A DNA stretch of 64,000 bases from Vreelandella piezotolerans (lineage in GTDB: Bacteria; Pseudomonadota; Gammaproteobacteria; Pseudomonadales; Halomonadaceae): contig NZ_CP048602.1 in NCBI RefSeq assembly GCF_012427705.1, forward strand, positions 2,976,001 to 3,040,000, given 5' to 3'. This document shows positions 8,848 through 17,843 of this stretch, one piece after another. The number at the start of each line of letters is the position of its first letter. Position 1 is the stretch's first letter. Both the position numbers and the translations under genes were made by a program. The notes under the pieces are model-generated. The model saw only the letters and a program-made list of their open reading frames with translations, was not told the DNA's origin and did not search any database.

Positions 8848-9860
8848 CGGGCCGTTGCTTCGCCGCGAATGGACGCACTCAGCGCCATACGCAGTGCGGG
8901 CCCCGAAAGCCCACGGCCTAGCAGTACGGTGAGCTTAACGACCGCAGCTTCCAGCGTGATATCCCCACCGGCGATCACGCCCGCTCGATTGAGCGCCGCC
9001 CCCGTGGCGTAGGCGCCTTGCACGACGTTCCCTTGGGCACACTGAGTCACGTTGAGCAGCGCCACACCCCGTTCGTTAGCGGCTTTCATGGCGTTTAGCA
9101 GTTCACCCTCAAAGCTTGGCGGATTGCCCACACCGTAGCTTGAGATCACCACTCCTTTGAGCGTGGTATCTTCCAGCAGTTCTTTAGCGCGCCGTAGCGA
9201 CATTCCTGGATGCAGCGGCAGTACCGCCACCGCTTCATCGTCTAGCTGAAGGGGAGCAAAGTTGGGCTCCCCGCTGAGCAGCGCCGAGGGCTGGGGAAAG
9301 GTGATGTCAATGCCGATCTCGGCCAGCCAAGGGAAGTTGGGTGAGTCGAAAGCATCCAGGCCTTGAGTACGCACCTTGCGGGCGCGGTTACCGCGCAGCA
9401 GCCGGTCATGGAAGACCAGGCTCACTTCGCAGGGTGTGGCCGGATGAGCCGCCAGCTGTAGCGCGCTGACCACGTTGTTCAGCGCGTCACTTCTTGGCTC
9501 ACCCAGCGGAATTTGAGAGCCGGTGAAGATCACCGGCTTGTTCAAGGCCCCGAGCATGAACGACAGCGCCGACGCGCTGTAGGCCATGGTATCGGTGCCG
9601 TGCAGAATCACGAAGGCATCGTAAACCTGCCAGTGACTCTCTAGCGCCGCCACGAGACGATTCCACGCCTCGGGCATCAGCTCAGCGCTGTCGATAAGTG
9701 GCTGTATTTCAACCACCTCGAAGACAGGCAGCCGATAAGGATCACCTACGGCCAAGTGCGCCGCCAAGCGCTCGGCCAGCCCCGCGCTGGGCACATACCC
9801 TTGGGGCGAGGGTTGCATACCGATGGTGCCGCCCGTATAGAGGATGAGGACGCGGGGCAT
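8844..9860 (-). CDS. ansA: Type I L-asparaginase
   Basis: The 338-residue protein has both asparaginase active-site signatures: YTGGTIGMQPSPQGYVPS at residues 8-25 with the nucleophilic Thr, and VILHGTDTMAYSASALSFML near residue 84 with the Thr-Asp pair. It lacks a signal peptide, fitting the cytoplasmic, lower-affinity AnsA type. It converts asparagine to aspartate and ammonia. The AGCS symporter gene upstream on the same strand ends 33 bases before its start, so import of an amino acid and its deamidation may be co-expressed. The 3' end overlaps the convergent EamA gene by four bases. Confidence 0.9.
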   Translation of the reverse strand: MPRVLILYTGGTIGMQPSPQGYVPSAGLAERLAAHLAVGDPYRLPVFEVVEIQPLIDSAELMPEAWNRLVAALESHWQVYDAFVILHGTDTMAYSASALSFMLGALNKPVIFTGSQIPLGEPRSDALNNVVSALQLAAHPATPCEVSLVFHDRLLRGNRARKVRTQGLDAFDSPNFPWLAEIGIDITFPQPSALLSGEPNFAPLQLDDEAVAVLPLHPGMSLRRAKELLEDTTLKGVVISSYGVGNPPSFEGELLNAMKAANERGVALLNVTQCAQGNVVQGAYATGAALNRAGVIAGGDITLEAAVVKLTVLLGRGLSGPALRMALSASIRGEATAR

Positions 9861-9892
9861 GGGTTCTCCTTATGAGCTGAAAAGAAGCGAAC

Positions 9893-11356
9893 TTACTTCG
9901 CTAGCGCATTTTCTAGGCGCTGTTTTAGCGCTTCGGCCTCTTGGGGCTCCAGCTCCCACGCTTTGGGGTCGAGGTCGAGATCCGGGTGCTGGTTGGCGTC
10001 GAAAATCGGCTGTTCGATGCCCTGACGGCGCTGGCTGTCAAAATCCTTCATAATGCGCAGACCGCATTTGAACAGCAGAATGAGCGCCACGAGGTTCACG
10101 ACCGCTAAGAGGCCCATGGTGACGTCGGCAAAACCGAACACGGTGCCTAGGTCAGTCGTCGCGCCCCAGCACACCAGCAGCACGATGGCCACGCGGAAGG
10201 CGTTGAACAGATTCTGGTTATCACGGCTGAAGAAGTTCAGGCTGTTTTCGCCCAGGTAGTAGTTGTACAAAATGGTGCTGAAGGCAAACAGCAGCAGCGC
10301 CAGGCTCACGAAGGTGCGGCCCCACTCACCCACATGGTCTGCCAGAGCAGCTTGGGTCAACGCAATACCTTCGACACCCGCACCGGCAGCCGGGTCATAC
10401 ACGCCACTAAGCAGAATCAGAAACGCCGTGGCCGAACAGATGATGACCGTGTCGATAAACACCGAGAACGCCTGAACGATCCCTTGGTTGGCCGGGTGCG
10501 GCACGTAGGCAACGGCGGCCACGTTGGGCGCACTGCCCAAACCCGCTTCGTTGGAGAACAGGCCGCGCTTCAAGCCCATCATGATGGCCGCGCCAATACC
10601 GCCGCCCACCAGCGGCTCCAAACCAAAGGCGCTCTTCACGATCAGCGCGATCACGCCAGGAATCTCAGCGATGTTCAACGCAATGACCAGCAGCGCCACG
10701 GCGATGTACCCCACGGCCATGAACGGCACCAAAAATTCGGAAATTCGGGCAATCCGCTTGATACCGCCAAAGATGATCAGCCCCACCAGCATGGCCAGCG
10801 CGATACCGCTGTACAGCACCGGCACGCCAAAGGCATCGCCAAAGGACGTGGCAACCGCATAGGACTGTAGGGCTGTAAAGGCAAAACCGAAGGTAATCAG
10901 CAGCAGAACCGAGTAGAACGCCGCCAGCCAACGCCACTGCTTGCCCAGGCCTTTGACGATGTAGTACGCCGGGCCGCCACGGTAGGTGCCGTCGCCCTCG
11001 GCCTCTTTATAGGTTTGCGCCAGCGTACACTCCAGGAAGCTGGTGGCCATGCCCATCAGGCCGACGAGCCACATCCAGAAAATGGCCCCAGGACCGCCCA
11101 GCGTAATCGCCACGGCCACACCGGCAATGTTACCACCGCCTACACGACCCGCCACCGACAGCACCAGCGCCTGGAACGAGCTCAAGTGGCCGTGCTGGTT
11201 ACGCTTGAAGGCTTGTCCTGTGCCCAGGATGCGGAACATTTCACCAAAATAGCGAAACTGTACGAAGCGGGAGGCAACGGTAAAACCGATCCCCACTCCC
11301 ACCAGTAAAACAAGTAATACCTTCCCCCAGAGGAGGTCATTGAGCATATCGAGCAT
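9893..11356 (-). CDS. Sodium:alanine/glycine symporter (AGCS family)
   Basis: The protein has 487 residues and about eleven membrane segments. The AGCS signature GGNIAGVAVAITLGGPGAIF is at residues 74-93, followed by MWLVGLMGMATSFLECTLAQ. Such carriers import alanine, glycine or related small amino acids with sodium. Close homologues without biochemical data are often labelled alanine or glutamine carriers, so the substrate is uncertain. The ATG at 11356 is preceded by GGAG. Its partner gene downstream is asparaginase. Confidence 0.88.
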   Translation of the reverse strand: MLDMLNDLLWGKVLLVLLVGVGIGFTVASRFVQFRYFGEMFRILGTGQAFKRNQHGHLSSFQALVLSVAGRVGGGNIAGVAVAITLGGPGAIFWMWLVGLMGMATSFLECTLAQTYKEAEGDGTYRGGPAYYIVKGLGKQWRWLAAFYSVLLLITFGFAFTALQSYAVATSFGDAFGVPVLYSGIALAMLVGLIIFGGIKRIARISEFLVPFMAVGYIAVALLVIALNIAEIPGVIALIVKSAFGLEPLVGGGIGAAIMMGLKRGLFSNEAGLGSAPNVAAVAYVPHPANQGIVQAFSVFIDTVIICSATAFLILLSGVYDPAAGAGVEGIALTQAALADHVGEWGRTFVSLALLLFAFSTILYNYYLGENSLNFFSRDNQNLFNAFRVAIVLLVCWGATTDLGTVFGFADVTMGLLAVVNLVALILLFKCGLRIMKDFDSQRRQGIEQPIFDANQHPDLDLDPKAWELEPQEAEALKQRLENALAK

Positions 11357-11536
11357 GGAGTACTCTCCGCGTTATTATTGAGCGTTATGTTGTAAGTTGC
11401 GTCGTTAACGACCGCGTCTTTGTGCTATTGGGATGCGTGGAGAGTGTTGTACCAAGCCAAGGGCGGGATGAAATTTGGCGCAGCGGTGCAGTTGGTTGCA
11501 CTCACTGCGCCAATTGCTGCACCACAGTGCATCACA

Positions 11537-11571
11537 TAAAAAAACGGTGCGGGCCAAGGGGCCGCGCACCG
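11537..11571 (-). terminator. Intrinsic terminator after the OsmC-YcaO gene
   Basis: On the minus strand, CGGTGCGCGGCC pairs with GGCCCGCACCG (one bulged G) around a CCTT loop, followed by seven T. It lies 27 bases after the stop codon at 11598. Confidence 0.85.
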
Positions 11572-11597
11572 CTGTCGTTACTCACCGATAAACGCCG

Positions 11598-13781
11598 TTA
11601 GAGACCCGCTTTAGCCGCTCGCGCTGCGTGAAGCTTCTTGTAGCTTTCGATCAGGCGCTGGTGGCGATCCAAGCCCTCTAACTGCATATTGGTGGGCGTG
11701 AGGCCGTGAAAGCGTACCGTGCCGTCTACCGAACCGACGACGGCTTCCATGGTGGCTTCGCCGAACATGCGTTTGAAGTTGGGCAGGTAGTCCTCCAGCG
11801 CCAGCTCGTCGTCCAGGGCAATTTCTAGCACCGCGTTCACGGCTTGATAGAACAGGCCGCGCTCGACAGTGTTGTCGTTGTACTGGAGGAACATCTGCAC
11901 GCAGTCCAGCGCCTCTTCATGGCGTTGCAGGGCCAGGTAGACCAGCAGTTTGAGCTCCAGAATGGTCAGCTGTCCCCACACGGTGTTCTCGTCGAACTCG
12001 ATGCCGATTAGCGTGATGATATCGGCGTGGTCGTCCATCTGGCTCTCTTCCAGCCGCTCGACCAGATCGGTGAGCTGCTCGTCGTCCAGGCGGTGCAGGT
12101 TGAGGATATCTTCGCGGTAATCCAGCGCCTTGTTGGTGTTGTCCCAAATCAGGTCTTCGATGGGGTACACCTCGGAGTAGCCCGGCACCAGAATACGGCA
12201 TACCGGTGCGCCCAGGTCTTCGTGCACCGCCATGTACACTTCGGCCCCCAGCTCCTCGAAAATGCCGAACAGGGTCTCGGCTTCCTCTTCGTTGCTGCCG
12301 GAGAAGTCCCACTCGCTGAACTCGAAATCAGGCTTGGCACTGAAGAAGCGCCAGGAGACCACGCCCACCGAGTCGATGAAGTGCTCGACGAAGTTGTTGG
12401 GCTCGGACACCGTTTGCGAGTTGAAGGTCGGCAGCGGCAGGTCGTTCAGGCCTTCAAAGCTGCGGCCCTGCAACAGCTCGGTCAGGCTGCGCTCCAGCGC
12501 TACTTCGAAGCTTGGGTGGGCACCGAAGGAGGCAAACACGCCGCCGGTGCGCGGGTTCATCAGCGTGACGCACATCACCGGGAACTGCCCGCCCATGGAG
12601 GCATCCTTCACCAGTATCGGGAAGCCTTGAGCTTCCAGGGCATTAATGCCCTCTACAATGCTCGGGTACTTGGCCAGCACTTCTTGGGGTACGTCGGGCA
12701 GGGTCAGCTCCTGCTCGAGGATCTCACGCTTCACCGCCCGCTCGAAAATTTCAGATAAACACTGCACCTGAGCTTCCACCAGGGTATTGCCCGCGCTCAT
12801 ACCGTTACTGAGGAACAGGTTCTCGATCAGGTTGGAGGGGAAGTAGACCGTTTCGCCATCGCTCTGGCGCACGAACGGCAGCGAGACGATGCCCCGGTCT
12901 TCGCGGCCTGAGTTGGTATCGATCAGGTGCGAGCCGCCAAGCTCGCCTTCGGGGTTATAAATCGCCAGGCAGTGCTCGTCGAGAATATCGGCGGGCAGCT
13001 CGTCATTCGGGCCGGGCTTGAACCACATCTCATTCGGATAATGCACAAACGCGCTGCCCGCGATCTCTTCACCGAAGAATTGATCGTTGTAGAAAAAGTT
13101 GCAGCTCAAACGCTCGATGAACTCGCCCAGCGCCGAGCAGAGCGCGCTCTCTTTGGTCGCGCCTTTACCGTTGGTAAAGCACATCGGCGATGCCGCGTCG
13201 CGGATATGCAGCGACCACACGTGGGGCACGATATTGCGCCAGGAAGCAATCTCGATCTTCATACCGAGGTCGGCCAGAATACCGCTCATGTTGGCAATGG
13301 TCTGCTCCAGCGGCAAGTCTTTGCCTTCGATGTAGGTGCTGCTCCCTTCCGGCGCGCCCATCAGCAGCGCCTGGGCGTCCTCGTCGATGTTCTCGACCAC
13401 CTCGATCTGAAATTCCGGGCCGGTCTGCACGACCTTCTTCACCGTGCAGCGGTCAATGGAGCGGAGGATGCCTTCGCGATCCTTTTCCGAGATATCTTCC
13501 GGCAGCTCGACCTGGATTTTGAAGATCTGCTTGTAGCGGTTTTCCGGGTCGACGATATTGTTCTGCGACAGGCGAATGTTCTCGGTGGGAATATTGCGCG
13601 CGTTGCAGTACACCTTGACGAAGTAAGCGGCACACATGGCCGACGAGGCCAGGAAGTAGTCGAACGGGCCGGGGGCCGAGCCGTCGCCCTTATAGCGAAT
13701 CGGCTGGTCGGAGATGACCGTAAAATCGTCGAACCTGGACTCCAGGCGGAGGTTGTCGAGGTAGTTAACTTTGATTTCCAT
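11598..13781 (-). CDS. ycaO: OsmC-YcaO fusion protein
   Basis: From the preferred ATG at 13781 the product has 727 residues. The first 140 or so form an OsmC-like domain with its two conserved cysteines (SSAMCAAYFVKVYC and SIDRCTVKKV). The middle is a YcaO ATP-binding domain (GKGATKESALCSALGEFIER, ERAVKREILEQELTLPDVP), and the last 180 residues are a helical TPR-like tail seen in E. coli YcaO. YcaO-family enzymes activate amide backbones with ATP; E. coli YcaO takes part in beta-methylthiolation of ribosomal protein S12 with RimO. No rimO or peptide substrate gene is nearby. The frame is open upstream to 13877, but homology begins at MEIKVNYLDN. Confidence 0.88.
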   Translation of the reverse strand: MEIKVNYLDNLRLESRFDDFTVISDQPIRYKGDGSAPGPFDYFLASSAMCAAYFVKVYCNARNIPTENIRLSQNNIVDPENRYKQIFKIQVELPEDISEKDREGILRSIDRCTVKKVVQTGPEFQIEVVENIDEDAQALLMGAPEGSSTYIEGKDLPLEQTIANMSGILADLGMKIEIASWRNIVPHVWSLHIRDAASPMCFTNGKGATKESALCSALGEFIERLSCNFFYNDQFFGEEIAGSAFVHYPNEMWFKPGPNDELPADILDEHCLAIYNPEGELGGSHLIDTNSGREDRGIVSLPFVRQSDGETVYFPSNLIENLFLSNGMSAGNTLVEAQVQCLSEIFERAVKREILEQELTLPDVPQEVLAKYPSIVEGINALEAQGFPILVKDASMGGQFPVMCVTLMNPRTGGVFASFGAHPSFEVALERSLTELLQGRSFEGLNDLPLPTFNSQTVSEPNNFVEHFIDSVGVVSWRFFSAKPDFEFSEWDFSGSNEEEAETLFGIFEELGAEVYMAVHEDLGAPVCRILVPGYSEVYPIEDLIWDNTNKALDYREDILNLHRLDDEQLTDLVERLEESQMDDHADIITLIGIEFDENTVWGQLTILELKLLVYLALQRHEEALDCVQMFLQYNDNTVERGLFYQAVNAVLEIALDDELALEDYLPNFKRMFGEATMEAVVGSVDGTVRFHGLTPTNMQLEGLDRHQRLIESYKKLHAARAAKAGL

Positions 13782-13962
13782 GGGCGGGCGTCCAGAATAA
13801 TGAGTGTGCCTGAGCGCCAACGCATCAGGCGAATGGCGGCCATTATCCAGTTTTTTGCCCGCCTCGTCTTGGGCCACCGCCTAAATCACCGGCTGCCGTT
13901 ATGTTACAATGGAAGTGTCGGCTATAGCAGCATCCTGGCGATCCGTTAAAGAGAGTAACGTC

Positions 13963-14604
13963 TTACTGCGCTTGCAACATACGCTCGGCCTCGGTGTCAC
14001 TGATCCCTAGCATGAGTAGAATCTGGCGCTGTGTGGCGATCAACACCTGCTTGCGCTCTGCCTCGCTAGGTAGACTTTTCGCAATCGCCACGGCTCCCAC
14101 TAGAGATGCCAATATTACCCGCGACTTATCCGCAATCGCGTTGCGATCAGCGGCAAAGGGAAGTTGTTTCAACTTGCTAAGCGCCATCAACCGCGTTTCG
14201 AGCATCTTTTTCATACTCATGTAAGACGCTTCGAACAGGGTGCGGATTTCGGCTTTTTCACTGCCTATTTCATTGAACAGCACCGCCTCGGGCCCAGGCT
14301 TATGCTTCGCTTCCAGCTCTTGGAGATTGCAGTAATTATCGACTAATTCGGTCAGGTGTTTTAACGAAAGAGGGCCTTTTACCAGTCTAGCGGCCCGACT
14401 GTTATCGATGGTCAGGCGTACGGATTCATGGTAGAGGGCCTCTTTTGACGCGAAATGGGCATAAAAGGCGCCGTGAGTCATCTTCGCCAGCTTCATGATC
14501 TGGCCAATCGATACCTTCTGAAACCCGTTGCGGCTGAATAGCTCGGTCGCCGACGCCAAAATGCGCTCTTTGGTTTTCGATTTATGGCTCTTGGGGTAAG
14601 GCAT
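13963..14604 (-). CDS. TetR/AcrR-family transcriptional repressor
   Basis: The protein has 213 residues. The N-terminal TetR helix-turn-helix is clear: TKERILASATELFSRNGFQK, then IGQIMKLAKMTHGAFYAHF. The C-terminal ligand domain has a leucine- and alanine-rich helix (VILASLVGAVAIAKSL). I place the start at the ATG at 14604, with GAGG five bases upstream; the frame also has a GTG at 14610. It is divergent from the FabF-like gene with 89 bases between starts, so it probably represses that gene and itself. The ligand is unknown. Confidence 0.85.
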   Translation of the reverse strand: MPYPKSHKSKTKERILASATELFSRNGFQKVSIGQIMKLAKMTHGAFYAHFASKEALYHESVRLTIDNSRAARLVKGPLSLKHLTELVDNYCNLQELEAKHKPGPEAVLFNEIGSEKAEIRTLFEASYMSMKKMLETRLMALSKLKQLPFAADRNAIADKSRVILASLVGAVAIAKSLPSEAERKQVLIATQRQILLMLGISDTEAERMLQAQ

Positions 14605-14693
14605 ACTCACCTCATCGTGCGTCAGCTAAATATTATCTTGATCATATACTGCCCATTGCTAGGGTGACCACACTACTGATTCAGGAGTCACTT

Positions 14694-15962
14694 ATGCAGT
14701 CACCTATTGTGATTACCGGCATGGGCATGGTCAGCCCGCTAGGCAACAGCGTCCATAAAAGCTGGCAGCGCCTGGTTGACGGCCAGTCTGGCATCAGCAC
14801 CATTGACCGCTTCGATACCAGCAATATCCCGATCAAAATTGCTGGGACGGTACCAAGCATTCACCAGGACCCCAGCGGCGGCGTTGACTTGAGTGCCATC
14901 GCCGCCCCCAAAGAGCAGCGCAAAATGGACCTGTTCAGCCTGTACGCGTTAGCAGCCGCCCAAGAGGCACTGTCGCAGGCCGATTGGTTCCCCGTCGAGC
15001 AGTCGCAAAAACGCCGAACGGCTACCATCATTGGCTCTGGTATTGGCGGGTTTCCTACCATCACACAAGCACAAAGGACACTTGTCGAGCGCGGCTATCG
15101 TAAAATCACCCCCTTCACGGTGCCCGCATTTCTAGCCAATTTGGCCGCTGGTAATCTCTCCATTCGCTATGGATTTCAAGGCCCGCTGGGGTGCCCAGTA
15201 ACGGCTTGCGCAGCAGGACTACAGGCGATTGGAGACGGCATGCGCATCATCCGCAATGGCGAAGCCGATGTCGCCCTCGTCGGCGGGGCCGAAGCGTGCA
15301 TCGACCCGCTTTCACTCGCCAGCTTCAACGCTTTAAAGGCCGTTTCCACAGAGGCAGACGCACCGGAGCGTGCCTCCAGACCGTTTGATAACGCCCGTAA
15401 CGGTTTCGTCATGGGAGAAGGCGCTGGCGTCATGGTGATCGAAACCCTTGACCATGCGATGGCACGGGGCGCCACGCCTTTAGCAGTGATTAGCGGTTAC
15501 GGTACCAGCGCGGACGCCTACCATCTGACGGCAGGTCCAAAAGATGGATCTGGCGCAGCCGCCGCGATCCAAGCGGCGCTAGGGATGGCCAAACTAGATC
15601 CTGATGCGATTGACCATATCAATGCCCACGCCACCTCCACACCCGTTGGCGACCGGGCTGAAATAGCGTCATTGCGCAACGTATTCGGTGAGCGCTTGCC
15701 CGCTATTCCCATATCGGCAACGAAAGCCGCCACAGGCCACTTGTTGGGCGCAGCCGGCGGCATAGAGAGTATTTTTTCCGTACTGGCACTCCGGCATCAG
15801 CAACTCCCGCCCACCATTAACCTGGAGGCGTGCGACGAGGATATGCAGGATTTGACCTTCGTCACGTCGGCGCATCAGCACGCCACTCAGCATGTATTGT
15901 GCAACGGGTTTGGTTTTGGTGGCGTCAATGCGGCACTGATCGTCAGCAGCATGGAACGTTAA
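14694..15962 (+). CDS. fabF: Beta-ketoacyl-ACP synthase II (FabF-like)
   Basis: The 422-residue protein has the full KAS II active site: the nucleophilic Cys in CPVTACAAGLQAIGDG (near residue 170), His in INAHATSTPVGD, Lys and His in SATKAATGHLLGAAGGIES, and the C-terminal glycine-rich CNGFGFGGVNAALI. It condenses malonyl-ACP with acyl-ACP. The ATG at 14694 follows CAGGAG. No other fatty-acid synthesis gene (fabD, fabG, acpP) is near, and the gene has its own divergent TetR regulator. It is therefore probably a second FabF with a specialised or stress-related role rather than the housekeeping copy; that is inference. Confidence 0.85.
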   Translation: MQSPIVITGMGMVSPLGNSVHKSWQRLVDGQSGISTIDRFDTSNIPIKIAGTVPSIHQDPSGGVDLSAIAAPKEQRKMDLFSLYALAAAQEALSQADWFPVEQSQKRRTATIIGSGIGGFPTITQAQRTLVERGYRKITPFTVPAFLANLAAGNLSIRYGFQGPLGCPVTACAAGLQAIGDGMRIIRNGEADVALVGGAEACIDPLSLASFNALKAVSTEADAPERASRPFDNARNGFVMGEGAGVMVIETLDHAMARGATPLAVISGYGTSADAYHLTAGPKDGSGAAAAIQAALGMAKLDPDAIDHINAHATSTPVGDRAEIASLRNVFGERLPAIPISATKAATGHLLGAAGGIESIFSVLALRHQQLPPTINLEACDEDMQDLTFVTSAHQHATQHVLCNGFGFGGVNAALIVSSMER

Positions 15963-16013
15963 GAGTAGCGCTAGCAGAACCGACGCGATGTTCAGTGCTG
16001 CTGGCGCCTAATG

Positions 16014-16898
16014 TCATTCATCCTGGTGTAGAAACGACAGCGCTTCTTCCAGCAGCAGGTCAGGAGCCTCCTCGGCAATGTAGTGCCCGCAGGGCAGCGC
16101 CTTGCCCTCTACCTGCGTCGCTACCTTGCGCCATTCAGCCAAGGCATCGAAGCAGGCTTCAATCGCCCCTTCGGCACCCCACATCACGTTGATCGGGCAG
16201 GAGAGTTTTACCCCCGCGTCAATATCCGCCTGGTCGTGCTCCAAGTCGATGGTGGCGCTGGCGCGGTAGTCGCCGCAGATACCGGTGGCCGTGCCGGGAA
16301 GCGAGAGGCAGCGCTCGTACTCCGCCAGCGCTGCTGGGGCGAAGGGCGCCATGCCCGCGCTGCGGGCGCCCATCACGCTTTGTAGATACTGAGCGGGGTC
16401 GGCTTGAATCAGCATTTCTGGCAGTGGCTGAGGGCGAATCAGAAAGAACCAGTGCCAGTAGCTGCGTGCGAACGCTTCATTCGTGCCGCGATACATCGCC
16501 AGCGTCGGGGCGATATCTAACAGCACCATCCGCTCGACCCGCTCGGCGTGATCAACGCCTAAACGATGCGCCACCCGCGCGCCACGGTCGTGGGCCAGTA
16601 CTTTAAACCGCTCAAACCCAAGCGCGCTCATCAATTCAGCCATATCGGCGGCCATGGTGCGCTTGGCGTAATTGAGGTGCTCGGGGTCGTCGTCGGGTTT
16701 GCTGCTATCGCCATAGCCGCGCAGGTCGGCGGCAATCACCGTGAAGTGCTGGGCAAGCGTATCCACTACCTTGTGCCAAATCACATGGGTCTGCGGATGG
16801 CCGTGAAGCAGCAGCAACGCTGGGCCGCTTCCTCCTACCCGATAGGCAATCTCGACGCCATTGACGCGGCGTGTCTGCTTCTCGAAATGTTCGAACAC
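16014..16898 (-). CDS. Alpha/beta hydrolase, haloacetate (fluoroacetate) dehalogenase-like
   Basis: The GTG at 16898 is chosen because GGGAGGTGA precedes it; upstream codons in the frame lack homology. The 294-residue product has an oxyanion segment GHPQTHVIW near residue 36, an Asp nucleophile in LAHDRGARVAHRLGVDH (Asp replaces the usual Ser), the cap-region motif YWHWFFL, and a C-terminal catalytic His in LPCGHYIAEEAPD. This pattern matches fluoroacetate/haloacetate dehalogenases more than epoxide hydrolases. Activity on natural haloacids is unproven. It is divergent from the HTH regulator at 17029. Confidence 0.78.
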   Translation of the reverse strand: MFEHFEKQTRRVNGVEIAYRVGGSGPALLLLHGHPQTHVIWHKVVDTLAQHFTVIAADLRGYGDSSKPDDDPEHLNYAKRTMAADMAELMSALGFERFKVLAHDRGARVAHRLGVDHAERVERMVLLDIAPTLAMYRGTNEAFARSYWHWFFLIRPQPLPEMLIQADPAQYLQSVMGARSAGMAPFAPAALAEYERCLSLPGTATGICGDYRASATIDLEHDQADIDAGVKLSCPINVMWGAEGAIEACFDALAEWRKVATQVEGKALPCGHYIAEEAPDLLLEEALSFLHQDE

Positions 16899-17028
16899 TC
16901 GCTCACCTCCCCCATTCAGCGTGGCGCCCCTTTCCATGGGCGGAAAGTCCGTACAAAGCATTGCACTCGCTGGCGCAAGGCGGCACATTAGCCGCACCGC
17001 CACCGCCCAAGAGCTCCGAGTCACGCCC

Positions 17029-17832
17029 ATGCACGATGAATTTGTGGCCAATTTGCGCCTGCTGTGCAGCTACTATCCCTCGATTGCCGACGTGTGCCGT
17101 CGTCTACCGATCAATCGGGCACAGTTCAATCGCTACCTCAGCGGACGTTACTATCCCAGCCATGCGGCGCTCCAGCGGATCTGCCACTTTTTTGGCGTAA
17201 CGCCAGACGATATTGCCCTGCCCCATCACGATTTCCGAGCGCTGGTTCAAACCGGGCAGCTCAACGCCGACACCGCAAGCACCTCACTGCCCTGGCCCAA
17301 TGCGCTCATCCAGCGGGGTAGCGAAGGTTTGGAACGCTATCTGGGGCGCTATTTCGAGCTTTATCACTCGATGTCGCGCCCCGGCTATTTAATGCGCACA
17401 CTGGTGTGTTTGGAAAAACGAGAAGGCGGCGTGGTCTACCAGCGTACCGAGCGCATGCAAGTAATACCGGGTAAGCGACCCTGTCATAACCGCTACGTCG
17501 GCGCCGCGGTCAAGCTGGCCGATCGGCTGTTTTTGGTCGACCACGAAACCCTCAACGGTCACGAAATCACCCAAACCATTCTGTTTCCCAGCTTTCAGAG
17601 CCAGGTCACGCGTCTCACCGGCCTGAAAATGGGCGTGGCGGACAACAGTGAACGCATGCCCTGCTGTGTTCGAGTGGTGTATCAACGCCTGGATGAACAG
17701 GTCAGCCTACGCGAGGCGCTAGCCAAGTGCGGTTTGCTAGCCATGGATGATCCGTCGCTAGATGCGTCGCTGCTCGCCGCCGTGAACAACGACGTGCAGA
17801 GTGGAGATCACCACTTCCGCGCGCGTCACTGA
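17029..17832 (+). CDS. XRE-like helix-turn-helix transcriptional regulator
   Basis: From the ATG at 17029 the product has 267 residues. An N-terminal helix-turn-helix of XRE/Cro type spans about residues 8-65 (DVCRRLPINRAQFNRYLSGR, then YPSHAALQRICHFFGV). The remaining 190 residues form a domain I do not recognise by name, with PGYLMRTLVCLEKREGGVVY and HETLNGHEITQTILFPSF. The whole resembles orphan proteobacterial regulators that carry a fixed C-terminal sensor-like domain. It is divergent from the dehalogenase-like gene, with 130 bases between starts. The ribosome binding site is poor, so the start is not certain. Confidence 0.72.
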   Translation: MHDEFVANLRLLCSYYPSIADVCRRLPINRAQFNRYLSGRYYPSHAALQRICHFFGVTPDDIALPHHDFRALVQTGQLNADTASTSLPWPNALIQRGSEGLERYLGRYFELYHSMSRPGYLMRTLVCLEKREGGVVYQRTERMQVIPGKRPCHNRYVGAAVKLADRLFLVDHETLNGHEITQTILFPSFQSQVTRLTGLKMGVADNSERMPCCVRVVYQRLDEQVSLREALAKCGLLAMDDPSLDASLLAAVNNDVQSGDHHFRARH

Positions 17833-17843
17833 GCGCTAGCGTG

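Noticed and set aside
12927..13949. 340-codon plus-strand frame opposite the OsmC-YcaO gene
   Set aside because: Antisense shadow; composition rich in His, Arg and Val as expected for the complement of an acidic protein.
16861..17028. N-terminal extension of the XRE-like regulator
   Set aside because: It overlaps the well-supported 5' end of the divergent hydrolase and has no helix-turn-helix homology; the ATG at 17029 begins at the recognisable domain.
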